From contig CAVTTR010000005.1 of NCBI GenBank assembly GCA_963737745.1, positions 62,001 to 126,000 on the forward strand: a stretch of 64,000 bases of DNA, written 5' to 3'. Positions 18,111-26,638 of the stretch are shown one piece after another. Each line of letters starts with the position of its first letter. Within the stretch, counting starts at the first letter, position 1. The notes under the pieces are model-generated. The model was given only the letters and a program-made list of their open reading frames with translations. It did no database searches and was not told the origin of the DNA. Origin of the DNA: Bog-473 sp963737745 (lineage in GTDB: Bacteria; Actinomycetota; Acidimicrobiia; Acidimicrobiales; RAAP-2). A program made the position numbers and the translations under genes.

Positions 18111-19112
18111 TTGCTCACCGCGTCGTGGTCGCAATGCGGCGACGAGGAGTGCATCCGCGTCAGCGGTGGGACGCCAGAGGCGATGGTGCAGGTGCGTCCC
18201 CGCCTCCACAACGTCATCGGCAACTTTCCGCCGATGGCTGGTCGGTCGTTGTGTGACGCTGGCGACGTGTGCTTCATTCCCCGTTACGCCTTTATGCCCG
18301 GCACACCCTACGCAGTGTCGGTCGACAATGAGGCGTGCGCCATCCTGCTTCGACCCGAGCGGCACTCTCCGCCGACGGCCGAGGTTCTCTCGATCCATCC
18401 CACCGCCGCCGTCGTGCCACGTAACCTCCTACGCCTGTACGTGGAGTTCTCCGCTCCGATGAGCGAGGGCTACGCCGCGGAACACCTGCGGCTGGCTGAC
18501 GAAGCAGGTGAGACGCTGCGGGACGCCCTCCTGGTCACGGACTACGAGCTGTGGGACGGCGAACATCGTCGCCTGACGGTGCTCCTCGACCCCGCCCGGA
18601 TCAAACGGGGCCTGATGGCCCAGCGCCAGTCGGGGTACCCGCTCCGGAGCGGCGAGTCGTTCCGACTAATCATCGGGACCGGGTTCCGCGATGCCCGCGG
18701 TGCGCCACTTCGCTCCGGGGCGGACCGACGCTACGACGTCGGTCCAGACGAGCGTCGCCGGGTTGAACCCGAGACCTGGAAGCTCCGCTCTCCCTCCTGC
18801 GCCAGCCTGGAACCCCTGGAGGTCGGGTTTGACCGCCCGCTCGATCACGCCTTGCTCAGACATTGCCTCAACGTGCTTGACCCCACCGGTCGACGCATCG
18901 AGGGGAGGTTCGAGGTGGGTTCTGGTGAAAGATCATGGAGGTTGGTTCCGCCGGAACCTTGGAAAGCCGGGCCACACGAACTCGTCGTCGACGAGATCTT
19001 GGAGGACGTGGCGGGCAACTCGGTGACAAGGGTCTTCGATCGCGATCGCACCGACTCCGCCGATGCCGTGCGGGAGGGTGGGCCGCTTGTCATCAGGTAC
19101 TTTCCACAGTGA
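18111..19112 (+). CDS. Uncharacterised protein with SbsA-type Ig-like domains
   Basis: 333 residues starting at a TTG. Two stretches resemble bacterial Ig-like (SbsA/Big_5) domains: LRLYVEFSAPMSEGYAAEHL at about residues 104-123 and EPLEVGFDRPLDHALLRHCL at about 232-251. Both are 'apparent maximum' strand patterns found in secreted or surface proteins. No clear signal peptide is seen with this start, so the true N-terminus may differ. It directly follows the propeller-like protein at 17005-18102 and is likely co-expressed with it. Function unknown. Confidence 0.6.
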   Translation: MLTASWSQCGDEECIRVSGGTPEAMVQVRPRLHNVIGNFPPMAGRSLCDAGDVCFIPRYAFMPGTPYAVSVDNEACAILLRPERHSPPTAEVLSIHPTAAVVPRNLLRLYVEFSAPMSEGYAAEHLRLADEAGETLRDALLVTDYELWDGEHRRLTVLLDPARIKRGLMAQRQSGYPLRSGESFRLIIGTGFRDARGAPLRSGADRRYDVGPDERRRVEPETWKLRSPSCASLEPLEVGFDRPLDHALLRHCLNVLDPTGRRIEGRFEVGSGERSWRLVPPEPWKAGPHELVVDEILEDVAGNSVTRVFDRDRTDSADAVREGGPLVIRYFPQ

Positions 19113-19219
19113 GGGAGCCCTTACTCGCCGGTCACCGAATTATTCCCGTACGCTGGACGTATGAATGTGCTCCCGGCGGACGGAACTCCCCCTGATTACC
19201 CGAATGCGTTCGGTTGTCG

Positions 19220-20204
19220 GTGAGCGAACGCGGCTGTGCCGTCATCGGATGGGGCACCGCTCTTCCCCCCAGGGTGGTCACCAATGTTGATCTGATGTCG
19301 ATACTGGACACGAGCGACGAATGGATCGTCGAGCGTTCCGGCGTTCACACGCGCCACACCGCCACCGGGCCGTTCGTCGACGTCGTCTCCCGAGCACCAC
19401 CCACCCGGGGGACTGGGCACCACGGCCGGACTGGCCATAGAGGCGGCACACCAGGCCCTCGCCTCCTCCGGCACCCAACCCGAGGAGATCGACTTCCTGC
19501 TGCTCTGTACGACCACTCCGGACCAGGTGATGCCGGGCACGTCCTCCGCCGTGGCGGGCGCCCTCGGAGTGACGGGTGGCGCGGTCGATCTCAATGCGGC
19601 CTGCGCCGGGTTCACCTACGGCTTGATCACTGCCGCCGGCATTTTGGCGACCGGCGCTCGAAAGGTGCTGCTCATCGGGGCAGAGACCATGACCCGAACC
19701 CTCAACTGGGAGGACCGCACAAATGCTTTTCTCTTCGGAGACGGAGCAGGCGCACTGGTCCTCGAAGCGGTGAGCGGCCCGGGCTCACTCCTCGGATGGG
19801 ATGCCGGTGTCGACGGTTCCTTGGTCAACCTCCTCTACGTGGACCATGGCGAAGGGATGATCATGCGGGGCCAAGAGGTGTTCCGCAAGGCAGTGAGGGC
19901 CGCCGTCGAGTCGGCCAATGCTGCCCTGCAGCTAGCCAAGGTTGAGCCAACCGACGTGGCCCTTTTCGTACCGCACCAAGCCAATCAGCGGATAATGGAG
20001 GCGATCGCCGATCGACTCGGCATCTCCAATGATCGAATCGCTTCGGTCATCGCCTCGACCGGGAACACAAGTTCGGCTTCCATACCCTTGGCGCTCGTTG
20101 ATGCCATTGAACACGGACGCGTCCACGAGGGTGATGCTCTTCTCTTCATTGGTTTTGGCGCGGGAATGACATGGTCCTCGGTCGTCTGGCGCTGGCACAC
20201 GTAA
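19220..20204 (+). CDS. 3-oxoacyl-ACP synthase III (FabH-like), split by a frameshift
   Basis: Two frames join into a condensing enzyme of about 327 residues, normal for KASIII. The N-terminal frame (GTG 19220) has TSDEWIVERSGVHTRH. The C-terminal frame has the catalytic triad: Cys in DLNAACAGFTYGL, His in VPHQANQR and Asn in GNTSSASIP. The shift fits one extra base; removing a G from the run GGGGG at 19407-19411 gives TRGLGTTAGLAIEAA, which matches the family well. It would condense an acyl-CoA with malonyl-ACP to start fatty-acid or polyketide chains. Probably a sequence error, but loss of function is possible. Confidence 0.8.
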
Positions 20205-20213
20205 AGGTCTCGC

Positions 20214-20250
20214 CAGCCGGTTTACCCGTGCACAGCCTGCAACCGGCCTG
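20214..20250. terminator. Possible bidirectional terminator hairpin
   Basis: Between the convergent FabH-like and flavin reductase genes, GCCGGTT (20216-20222) can pair with AACCGGC (20241-20247), and flanking bases extend the stem with one bulge. No U-tract follows, as is common in high-GC actinobacteria. The long loop makes this only moderately convincing. Confidence 0.35.
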
Positions 20251-20251
20251 A

Positions 20252-20746
20252 CTATTCCGGATGTCCCGGCTCGAAGTTCGCGGCATCTGACAAGGTGAAC
20301 CGGCCCGAATGCGTGCCCGCACCACCATCGATAACGGTGATGAGAAAAGCTTCATGATCACCGGCATCCATACGGTCGATGACCTGCCCTTCGACCCAGG
20401 CCGCGCACTCGGCCAGGATCGGCACGCCCGTCGAACCCGGCTTCCACTGCACACGTTCGAACTTGTCGATCTCGTCGCCGGTCTCCTCTCCAAAGAGGGA
20501 GGCCATATCCGCTTGGTCCGATCCCACGAGATGCAGGCCCAGAGCGGCTGACCGATCGGCGATCCCGAAGGTGTGATTGACCTTCGAAATACAGATGATG
20601 AAATGGACAGGATCAATGCTGGACTGCGTGACGAAGCCGGCTAGACAGCCACTGCGCTCGCCCTTTGTGCCCGCAGTCACGACGTAGAGCGGATAGTCCG
20701 TCGCTTGCACCAGTGGTTCGGACGCGGTGGTTTGACTTTTCACCAT
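20252..20746 (-). CDS. Flavin reductase domain protein
   Basis: A 164-residue protein of the flavin reductase-like/DIM6-NTAB family, a split-barrel that binds FMN and uses NAD(P)H. The strands YPLYVVTAGTKGERSGCLAG and FVTQSSIDPVHFIICIS at residues 18-53 are typical; the SGC(L/T)A turn contacts the flavin. It begins 12 bases after the glycosyltransferase stop and is the last gene of a four-gene operon on this strand. It may supply reduced flavin to an oxygenase, or to the acyl-CoA dehydrogenase-like member of the operon. This link is inference. Confidence 0.85.
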   Translation of the reverse strand: MVKSQTTASEPLVQATDYPLYVVTAGTKGERSGCLAGFVTQSSIDPVHFIICISKVNHTFGIADRSAALGLHLVGSDQADMASLFGEETGDEIDKFERVQWKPGSTGVPILAECAAWVEGQVIDRMDAGDHEAFLITVIDGGAGTHSGRFTLSDAANFEPGHPE

Positions 20747-20758
20747 GCGAGGTGCGGA

Positions 20759-21553
20759 TTACCCGTTATCGGGCTGTACAAAACCCGGAGAGGACCTGGC
20801 GTGCGCACCCAGCTGCGCGCCCACAAGCACCTGTGCATCATCGAGTGAGGCCAAGACGGAGGAGAAGCCGAGTGGAGCTCGAGCCCGCGTGCGGGCGCTG
20901 GTCACCACTCGTACGTCATGGTCCTCGATGGCGCGACCTCCTCGGGCCACGATCGCCTGGTGAAGCGCACGATCTTCGCCGGAGCACAGCCGGGAAAACC
21001 CCCCCGAGTCCAGATAGGCACGCCCGTTGAAACCCAGATTCGCACCGTGAATCGGGGTGACCTCACTTTCGTACGACATGTTCCAACGCCACTTGGTTTG
21101 GACGTGGTGGTGGGACCAGTCCTCCACCGAGACCCGCCCGGACCAGACATCTGCTCCGTCTTCGTCCGCGGCCAACTGTACGGTCAGCCAGTTCATCGGC
21201 ACCCGGGAGTCGGCATCCGTGGTGGCCAACCAGATGCGTTGGGGATCCGTTCCCTCGAACCGCCGCAAGAGGGCCAACGATCCGATCCGGCGAGCATTGC
21301 CAACGCCAGCTGTTGTGGTTCGTCTGACCATGGCGTGGTGCGATCCGTCGCGGCGTCGGAGTTCCGTTGCCCACTGTCGAGAAATCTTCCCGCTGGCGTC
21401 AACGCAGTGATCGAGCACGATCACTGTCGCACATGGGATTCGCACAGAAACCTGTTCGGATGCCCGGGCGATGGCCTCCAGGGCCGTGCCGAGAAGATCT
21501 TCCTCGTTGTGCACCGGCAACACCACGCCGACCGCTTGTGTGCGAGCCGGCAT
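20759..21553 (-). CDS. Glycosyltransferase family 2
   Basis: About 264 residues with a GT-A fold. VGVVLPVHNEEDLLGTALEAI opens the nucleotide-binding domain, TTDADSRVP holds the DxD-like metal site and GANLGFNGRAYLDSGGF plus SGEDRALHQ form the acceptor/base region. The start is set at ATG 21553, 14 bases after the methyltransferase stop; the longer open frame upstream overlaps that gene. It belongs to the operon 23147-20252 with a methyltransferase and an acyl-CoA dehydrogenase-like protein. The acceptor is unknown. Confidence 0.85.
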   Translation of the reverse strand: MPARTQAVGVVLPVHNEEDLLGTALEAIARASEQVSVRIPCATVIVLDHCVDASGKISRQWATELRRRDGSHHAMVRRTTTAGVGNARRIGSLALLRRFEGTDPQRIWLATTDADSRVPMNWLTVQLAADEDGADVWSGRVSVEDWSHHHVQTKWRWNMSYESEVTPIHGANLGFNGRAYLDSGGFSRLCSGEDRALHQAIVARGGRAIEDHDVRVVTSARTRARAPLGFSSVLASLDDAQVLVGAQLGAHARSSPGFVQPDNG

Positions 21554-21567
21554 ATGGGGGAAATCGG

Positions 21568-22137
21568 TCAAGATCGATGCTCCCACACGTCGAGGACAAA
21601 CTCGTGCTCGAGATGATGCACCACGTTGTGCAGTCGAGCGTTTCCGTCGATCAGGGCATGGGTGCGATCTCCACTCAACGGATAGTTCGTGTCGCCCCGC
21701 CAGTGCACACCGACGACATGGGCCCCAGGCACGGTGGATCCGACGACGAGGTCCACGATCTCGGTTAGATCGGCTTCGCTGAAGTAATACGCCACTTCGC
21801 TCAAGACGATGAGGTCGAACGCGTCGACCGGCCACTCCCCCGGAATCGCACGATCTTCCACTTTGACCTGTGGCCTGGACCCCAGTCGACGTCGCGCTTT
21901 CTCCCGCGCCTCGGCAATGATCTCCGTCGCCAGGAGTCGATCGCAGCGAGTCGCCAGCATCTCGGTGAGGACGCCAATAGAACAGCCCGGCTCAAAAGCC
22001 GATCGATAACGGGCACGAGGAAGGCTCGCCATCGTCAACGAGTACTTACGTTGCTCATACGCGCTCGTGGCGAAGTTCCAAGGATCAGGATCGGCGGCAT
22101 ACATCTCCTCGAAGTAACTGCGTTCGATCGATGTCAT
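21568..22137 (-). CDS. SAM-dependent methyltransferase, NodS-like
   Basis: 189 residues. The N-terminus SYFEEMYAADPDPWNFATS is characteristic of NodS-type and related small-molecule methyltransferases. Motif I (SAM) is AFEPGCSIGVLTEML at about residues 47-61 and a DLIVLSEVAYYF strand follows at about 108. NodS methylates the amino group of a sugar after deacetylation. By analogy this enzyme may methylate an amino sugar or a similar product of the operon. Its ATG overlaps the upstream acyl-CoA dehydrogenase-like stop by 4 bases. Confidence 0.87.
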   Translation of the reverse strand: MTSIERSYFEEMYAADPDPWNFATSAYEQRKYSLTMASLPRARYRSAFEPGCSIGVLTEMLATRCDRLLATEIIAEAREKARRRLGSRPQVKVEDRAIPGEWPVDAFDLIVLSEVAYYFSEADLTEIVDLVVGSTVPGAHVVGVHWRGDTNYPLSGDRTHALIDGNARLHNVVHHLEHEFVLDVWEHRS

Positions 22138-23147
22138 CGCACTTCGGTCCCGTCACGATCCACCGTCATGTTCCTCAACGACGAGTTCCATGGTCCACCC
22201 TCTGCGGCAATCCGCCCGAGCTCTGCCGAATCCTGAGGTCCATGGTGCTGAGCCAAATACACATAGAGGTCCGCCGCCCGCCGGGCCTGGGCGCGGTCGT
22301 GGCACAGAGGGCGGGCCCCTCCGGCCGCTGCGACAAAATTGAGCACTTCGCTGGCCGCGCGATGGACAGCATGACGAACGACGAGAGCACGTGTTCGCGC
22401 CTCTCGACGCAGATCGCCGGGATCTTCGTCAATCTCCCGAGCCGCTGCTTCGAGCACCAACCCGATGGTGGCGACTCGAGCGACCGCCTCACCCACGGAG
22501 GCGAGGACAAGCTCCGAAGCGTTGCCGTCGAGGGAGCCGAGAAGATTGTCCACCAGACCGGCCGCGCCGCCATACCAGCAGGCGGCCACCCCGGCGGCGC
22601 CGAACCAGAAACCGGGACGCTCCAGGTAGAAGCCCGGGCCACCCACGACCTGCGCTGGGGGAATCGGCGGACCGCCGAATTCGAGGGTCTCGCTCAGTGA
22701 GTCGGCCATGCCCACGGCGGGCCACGAATCGGAGCACGGCCCGACGACATGCTCAGCCACGGCAATGTCGAAGAGCAGATACCCATCGGGACTCTCGGCA
22801 GTGACCAAGGCTCGCTGGAGCAAAGTGCTGCCCGAGCAGAAGGGCTTTCGACCTGAAAGGTGCCACCCGTCGACGGAGCGTTCCGCCGTCGTTCCACCTC
22901 TGGAGGAGCGGGCAGCCCACACGCCATAACTCGCCCGCGGGTCGGCCACCTCGTGACCGGCCTCAGACAAAATGGCTCGTGCGTCGACATGCCCTTCGGC
23001 CAGGCGACCTAACGAAAGGTCTTGCGCAGCCCATCGACAAAGCGCGCTGAATCGATCCGTGGTTCGCCCGCTCCCGGGTAAGGGCACAGCGCTCGCCTCG
23101 TCCTGGACGATGTGCTGCAACATGGCATTGATGTGGGACGCCGACAC
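22134..23147 (-). CDS. Acyl-CoA dehydrogenase-like protein
   Basis: 337 residues from a GTG at 23147 (an ATG lies at 23123). Fold features of acyl-CoA dehydrogenases are visible: YGVWAARSSRG in the mid beta domain, SVDGWHLSGRKPFCSGS and a helical C-domain with ARTRALVVRHAVHRAASEVL. It is short and lacks the usual catalytic IFEGT-type segment, so it may not be a classical dehydrogenase. It is first in an operon with a NodS-like methyltransferase, a GT2 and a flavin reductase. Related actinobacterial and proteobacterial clusters also include a PIG-L deacetylase, absent here. Confidence 0.75.
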   Translation of the reverse strand: MSASHINAMLQHIVQDEASAVPLPGSGRTTDRFSALCRWAAQDLSLGRLAEGHVDARAILSEAGHEVADPRASYGVWAARSSRGGTTAERSVDGWHLSGRKPFCSGSTLLQRALVTAESPDGYLLFDIAVAEHVVGPCSDSWPAVGMADSLSETLEFGGPPIPPAQVVGGPGFYLERPGFWFGAAGVAACWYGGAAGLVDNLLGSLDGNASELVLASVGEAVARVATIGLVLEAAAREIDEDPGDLRREARTRALVVRHAVHRAASEVLNFVAAAGGARPLCHDRAQARRAADLYVYLAQHHGPQDSAELGRIAAEGGPWNSSLRNMTVDRDGTEVR

Positions 23148-23307
23148 CCGATCCTTCCACGCGAAAAATTTCGCCGAGGTTTCGAGTCCCGGTCCTACCC
23201 CGCAAGCGCGAGGACAAACGAGCCAGTTCGGACGAGGTTCCGCGGCCCGCTCCCCCCGAGCGAGATGCGAACGGCCCGGGAGCCGATGTCGGGCCTATCC
23301 TCATGCA

Positions 23308-24138
23308 ATGGCTATCTCCGGTCCCACCGCATTCGTATTGGGTGGCGGCGGCGTCCTGGGGGCAGCCGAAGTGGGAATGCTACGGGCGCTGTTCGAGCAC
23401 AGCATCGTGCCCGATCTGATCGTGGGTTCGAGCGTCGGCGCACTCAACGGAGCCGTTATTGCCGCCGACCCTTCCCTGGCGACGGTTGACCGATTGGTCC
23501 ATGTATGGACCGGACTGTCCGACCGTGGGGTCTTCGGGGGATCCGTGATCGGCCAGCTCGGAACCCTCGCCCGGCATGGCACGCACTTGCACAGTAATGA
23601 GACCCTACGACGACTCATTGAGGCCGACCTTGGCTCGCTCAAATTCAGCGACCTGGCGGTTCGATTCGAGTGTGTTGCCGCTTCCATCGAGCGGGCCACC
23701 GCGACCTGGTTCTCGTCCGGTTCGCTGGTCCCTGCCGTGCTTGCCTCGTGTGCCGTCCCAGGCCTCTTGCCGGCAGTGGAAATCGACGGACAGCACTACT
23801 TCGATGGCGGCCTCGTGCGTTCCGTCCCTATTGGACGAGCGGCGGAATTGGGGGCGGGCAGAATTTTCGTGCTGCATGTCGGTCGCCTCGAAAAGCCCCT
23901 GAAGCCTCCGACGCGTCCATGGCAAGTGGCGCTGGTGGCCTTCGAGATCGCTCGACGGCATCAGTTCGGAGAGGAACTCGCTGCGCTGTCGGACGAAGTT
24001 GACGTCCACATCCTGCCGAGCGGCTCGACCGGGCCTGCACTCTCCATGCGCTATCGCTCGACCTCTGGGGTCAGAGGACGCATTGAGGCGGCACACGAGG
24101 CAACGGCCACATACTTGTCCGCAAAATTCCCGCAGTAG
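23308..24138 (+). CDS. Patatin-like phospholipase
   Basis: 276 residues. The patatin features appear in order: oxyanion loop VLGGGGVLGAAEVG (residues 10-23), nucleophile elbow GSSVGA near 41 (Ser in GxSxG) and the catalytic Asp in YFDGGLVRSVP near 170. It hydrolyses acyl esters of membrane lipids or stored glycerolipids. The start ATG 23308 is set just before the conserved first strand. The PlsC-like acyltransferase 11 bases downstream suggests a lipid turnover or remodelling pair. Confidence 0.92.
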   Translation: MAISGPTAFVLGGGGVLGAAEVGMLRALFEHSIVPDLIVGSSVGALNGAVIAADPSLATVDRLVHVWTGLSDRGVFGGSVIGQLGTLARHGTHLHSNETLRRLIEADLGSLKFSDLAVRFECVAASIERATATWFSSGSLVPAVLASCAVPGLLPAVEIDGQHYFDGGLVRSVPIGRAAELGAGRIFVLHVGRLEKPLKPPTRPWQVALVAFEIARRHQFGEELAALSDEVDVHILPSGSTGPALSMRYRSTSGVRGRIEAAHEATATYLSAKFPQ

Positions 24139-24149
24139 GGCATGGCGCC

Positions 24150-25217
24150 ATGCCCACGTTCCTCTCGCGCCGCATTCGACGTCTCCTCCTGCCCGTGGAC
24201 GTCGTGGCCCTCATCGTGTTGGCGGTCCTTTTTGCCGTGGTCATACTCGTCAGCGCCCTTGCCTTCCCGTTGACACCACGGCGTCGCATCCTCCGTCTCT
24301 CGGCCTTCGCCTTCAGCTATGCGCTGGTCGAGCTGGTGGCACTGACCGCTGCGGGCTTCCTCTGGTTGCGTCACGTGCTCAGCGCCCTCGACAAATCGGA
24401 GAGGAAGCGTGCGTGGACGGCGAAGAACCGGATGCTCCTGGCCTGGGCGCTCGGGGTGGTCCTGCGCGCTGGGCACAGGTGCCTCGGGTTCGACGTTGCC
24501 GTGGTCGGGTCGTCTGATGCGACGCCGCTCTCGGGAACCGACCCCGTCATTGTTCTCGCCCGTCATGGCGGCCCCGGGGACTCTTTCGCCCTGGTCCATC
24601 TGCTCTTGACGCGATATGGCCGCAACGTACGCATCGTCCTCAAGGACATTTTGCAGTTCGATCCGCTCATTGACGTCTTGTTGCATCGTCTCGGCTCTTG
24701 CTTCCTCGCATCGCCTTCGGGTGATGGCTCGGAAATGTGCGCCCAGGTCGCGACGATGGCGACGCAACTTTGTGGGAATGAAGCCCTCCTTCTCTTCCCC
24801 GAGGGAGCAAACTGGACACCGCCCAGACGCCTGCGGGCCATCGCCCGGTTGCGCCGCGACCATAAGGCGGAATTCGCCCGGGCCGCCGACCTGATGACCA
24901 ACGTCCTGCCGCCGCGCCCGGGTGGGGTGCTGGCCTGCCTCGACGCGCGACCGGACCTGCCAGTGGTCGTCGTCGCTCACGCCGGTTTGGACAAAATTGT
25001 CACCGCTGGCCAGGCGTGGAGCCAGATTCCAATCGCGATGCCAATGACCGTGCGGGCATGGCCGACGGCTGAGGTTCCACCGGGAGAAAAAGCTCGGCTG
25101 GCCTGGCTCACTCTCGAGTGGGCCGTGGTCGATGAGTGGGTCGACGCTTTTCATGCGGGAACACGGGCCAGAGAGGGAGAGCCGCGGCCGTCGGGGCTCG
25201 GGGGGACGCCCTCCTGA
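24150..25217 (+). CDS. PlsC-like acyltransferase with N-terminal membrane anchor
   Basis: 355 residues. Two membrane segments lie at about residues 17-38 (VDVVALIVLAVLFAVVILV) and 52-72. The glycerolipid acyltransferase domain follows, with block I RHGGPGDS (HX4D) near residue 139 and block III FPEGANW near 218. Family members acylate lysophosphatidate or related acceptors at the membrane. It starts 11 bases after the patatin stop, so lipid hydrolysis and re-acylation are likely co-expressed. A C-terminal tail is basic and Pro/Gly-rich. Confidence 0.85.
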   Translation: MPTFLSRRIRRLLLPVDVVALIVLAVLFAVVILVSALAFPLTPRRRILRLSAFAFSYALVELVALTAAGFLWLRHVLSALDKSERKRAWTAKNRMLLAWALGVVLRAGHRCLGFDVAVVGSSDATPLSGTDPVIVLARHGGPGDSFALVHLLLTRYGRNVRIVLKDILQFDPLIDVLLHRLGSCFLASPSGDGSEMCAQVATMATQLCGNEALLLFPEGANWTPPRRLRAIARLRRDHKAEFARAADLMTNVLPPRPGGVLACLDARPDLPVVVVAHAGLDKIVTAGQAWSQIPIAMPMTVRAWPTAEVPPGEKARLAWLTLEWAVVDEWVDAFHAGTRAREGEPRPSGLGGTPS

Positions 25218-25307
25218 GCAACCGGTGTGCCCTTCGGGTTGATCGGCCCCATTTCGGGTAGGTGAGACGGTCATGACCCGATCAACGACACCGCCCGCAG
25301 AACGGGG

Positions 25308-26537
25308 ATGAATACGCTCGAGAAGGTCTTACGGCGCATCGACGTGCGGCAACAGCGCTTCGCCCCCGCCGCCGTGGTCTTCGGCGTGATGAAGAAATTC
25401 GGAGACGACAACGCGGGAGTCCTCGTCTCCAATCTGGCGTTCTCCGCCTTCCTGTGCCTCTTCCCCCTGTTACTTCTTCTCGTCACCGTGCTCAACATCG
25501 TGCTGGCTCATGACCCCGGGGCACGTAGTTCCCTCCTGCATTCGACCCTTCACGAATTCCCGGTGATCGGCAACCAGCTGGGTAGTCAAATTCACGGCCT
25601 CCAGCGTAGCTCGGTGATCGGGCTGGTAGTCGGCGTGCTGGGCCTTCTCTGGGGATCGACCGGCTTGGCGCAATCGGGACTTTTCTCGATGTCACAAGTC
25701 TGGAATCTGGCCGGGCCTGACAGGCCCAATTTCGTGAAGCGTCTCGGCCGAAGTTTCGCTTTTCTCGCCGTGCTCGGATCAGGAATCGTCGTGACGACCG
25801 GTCTGGCCGGCTTTGGCACGTTCGGGCGCCACAACGTCGTTCTGGGTGTAGTGAGCGAGCTCTTGGCCATCATCGTCAACGTGGCGACGTATTTCGGCGC
25901 CTTCCGCGTCCTCACCCCCAAGGTCGTCCCCAGCCGGCAGCTGGTGCCCGGTGCCCTCGTCGGAGGCATCGCCTGGACGATCCTCCAAGCGGTCGGCGGG
26001 TACTTGATCGGGCACGACCTCAAGAACGACAGCACCACATACGGAACGTTCGGCGTCGTCCTTGGGCTCGTGGCATGGGTCTACCTGGGCTCGCAGATCA
26101 CGGTCTACGCAGCCGAATTGAATACGGTTCTGGCCCGGCATCTTTGGCCCCGCGGGCTGGTGCAGCCGCCGCTGACCGAGGCTGACCAAAGGTCCCTGGC
26201 CCTGCAGGCGACGCAGAACCAGCGGCGACCCGAGCAGGAGATATCCGTCGATTTCACCACGCCCGCCATGACCCAGAAGGAATGGCTCTCCCGTGACGGC
26301 CAGGTGGCCAATGAAGAACGCTCCACGCAATCGAAAGAGGCAACACCAGAGAAAACGGAGGCGCAGATGGTCGACGTCGTCGTGGGCGAGATCCCGGACG
26401 CGGAAGATCTGAGCCACATGCTGTGGACCACCAGATGCGACCAACATGGCTTGCTGGGGACATTCGAGGACAGGGACTCCGCCGAGGAGGTTCAGGAACA
26501 GCACCTCGTAGAGCACGGGCGCACACAATCGAAATAA
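25308..26537 (+). CDS. YihY/virulence factor BrkB family membrane protein
   Basis: 409 residues. The first 290 or so are a six-helix membrane domain of the YihY/BrkB family, with LAFSAFLCLFPLLLLLVTVL, GLLWGSTGLAQ and GGIAWTILQAVGGYL, and the conserved YGTFGVVLGLVAWVYLGSQI. The remaining 120 residues are hydrophilic and acidic, with a last section (VVVGEIPDAEDLSHML) that looks like a small folded domain. The family's substrate is not firmly known. The gene stands alone, about 90 bp after the acyltransferase. Confidence 0.88.
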   Translation: MNTLEKVLRRIDVRQQRFAPAAVVFGVMKKFGDDNAGVLVSNLAFSAFLCLFPLLLLLVTVLNIVLAHDPGARSSLLHSTLHEFPVIGNQLGSQIHGLQRSSVIGLVVGVLGLLWGSTGLAQSGLFSMSQVWNLAGPDRPNFVKRLGRSFAFLAVLGSGIVVTTGLAGFGTFGRHNVVLGVVSELLAIIVNVATYFGAFRVLTPKVVPSRQLVPGALVGGIAWTILQAVGGYLIGHDLKNDSTTYGTFGVVLGLVAWVYLGSQITVYAAELNTVLARHLWPRGLVQPPLTEADQRSLALQATQNQRRPEQEISVDFTTPAMTQKEWLSRDGQVANEERSTQSKEATPEKTEAQMVDVVVGEIPDAEDLSHMLWTTRCDQHGLLGTFEDRDSAEEVQEQHLVEHGRTQSK

Positions 26538-26638
26538 CCCGTTTACCTCGGGGGTCACCGGGTAGGTCGATGGGGAACCAAAAGCGCCGACGCGCTCGGG
26601 TTCGTTCCCCCCGCTACGATCCGAAAGGCCACGTTCCA

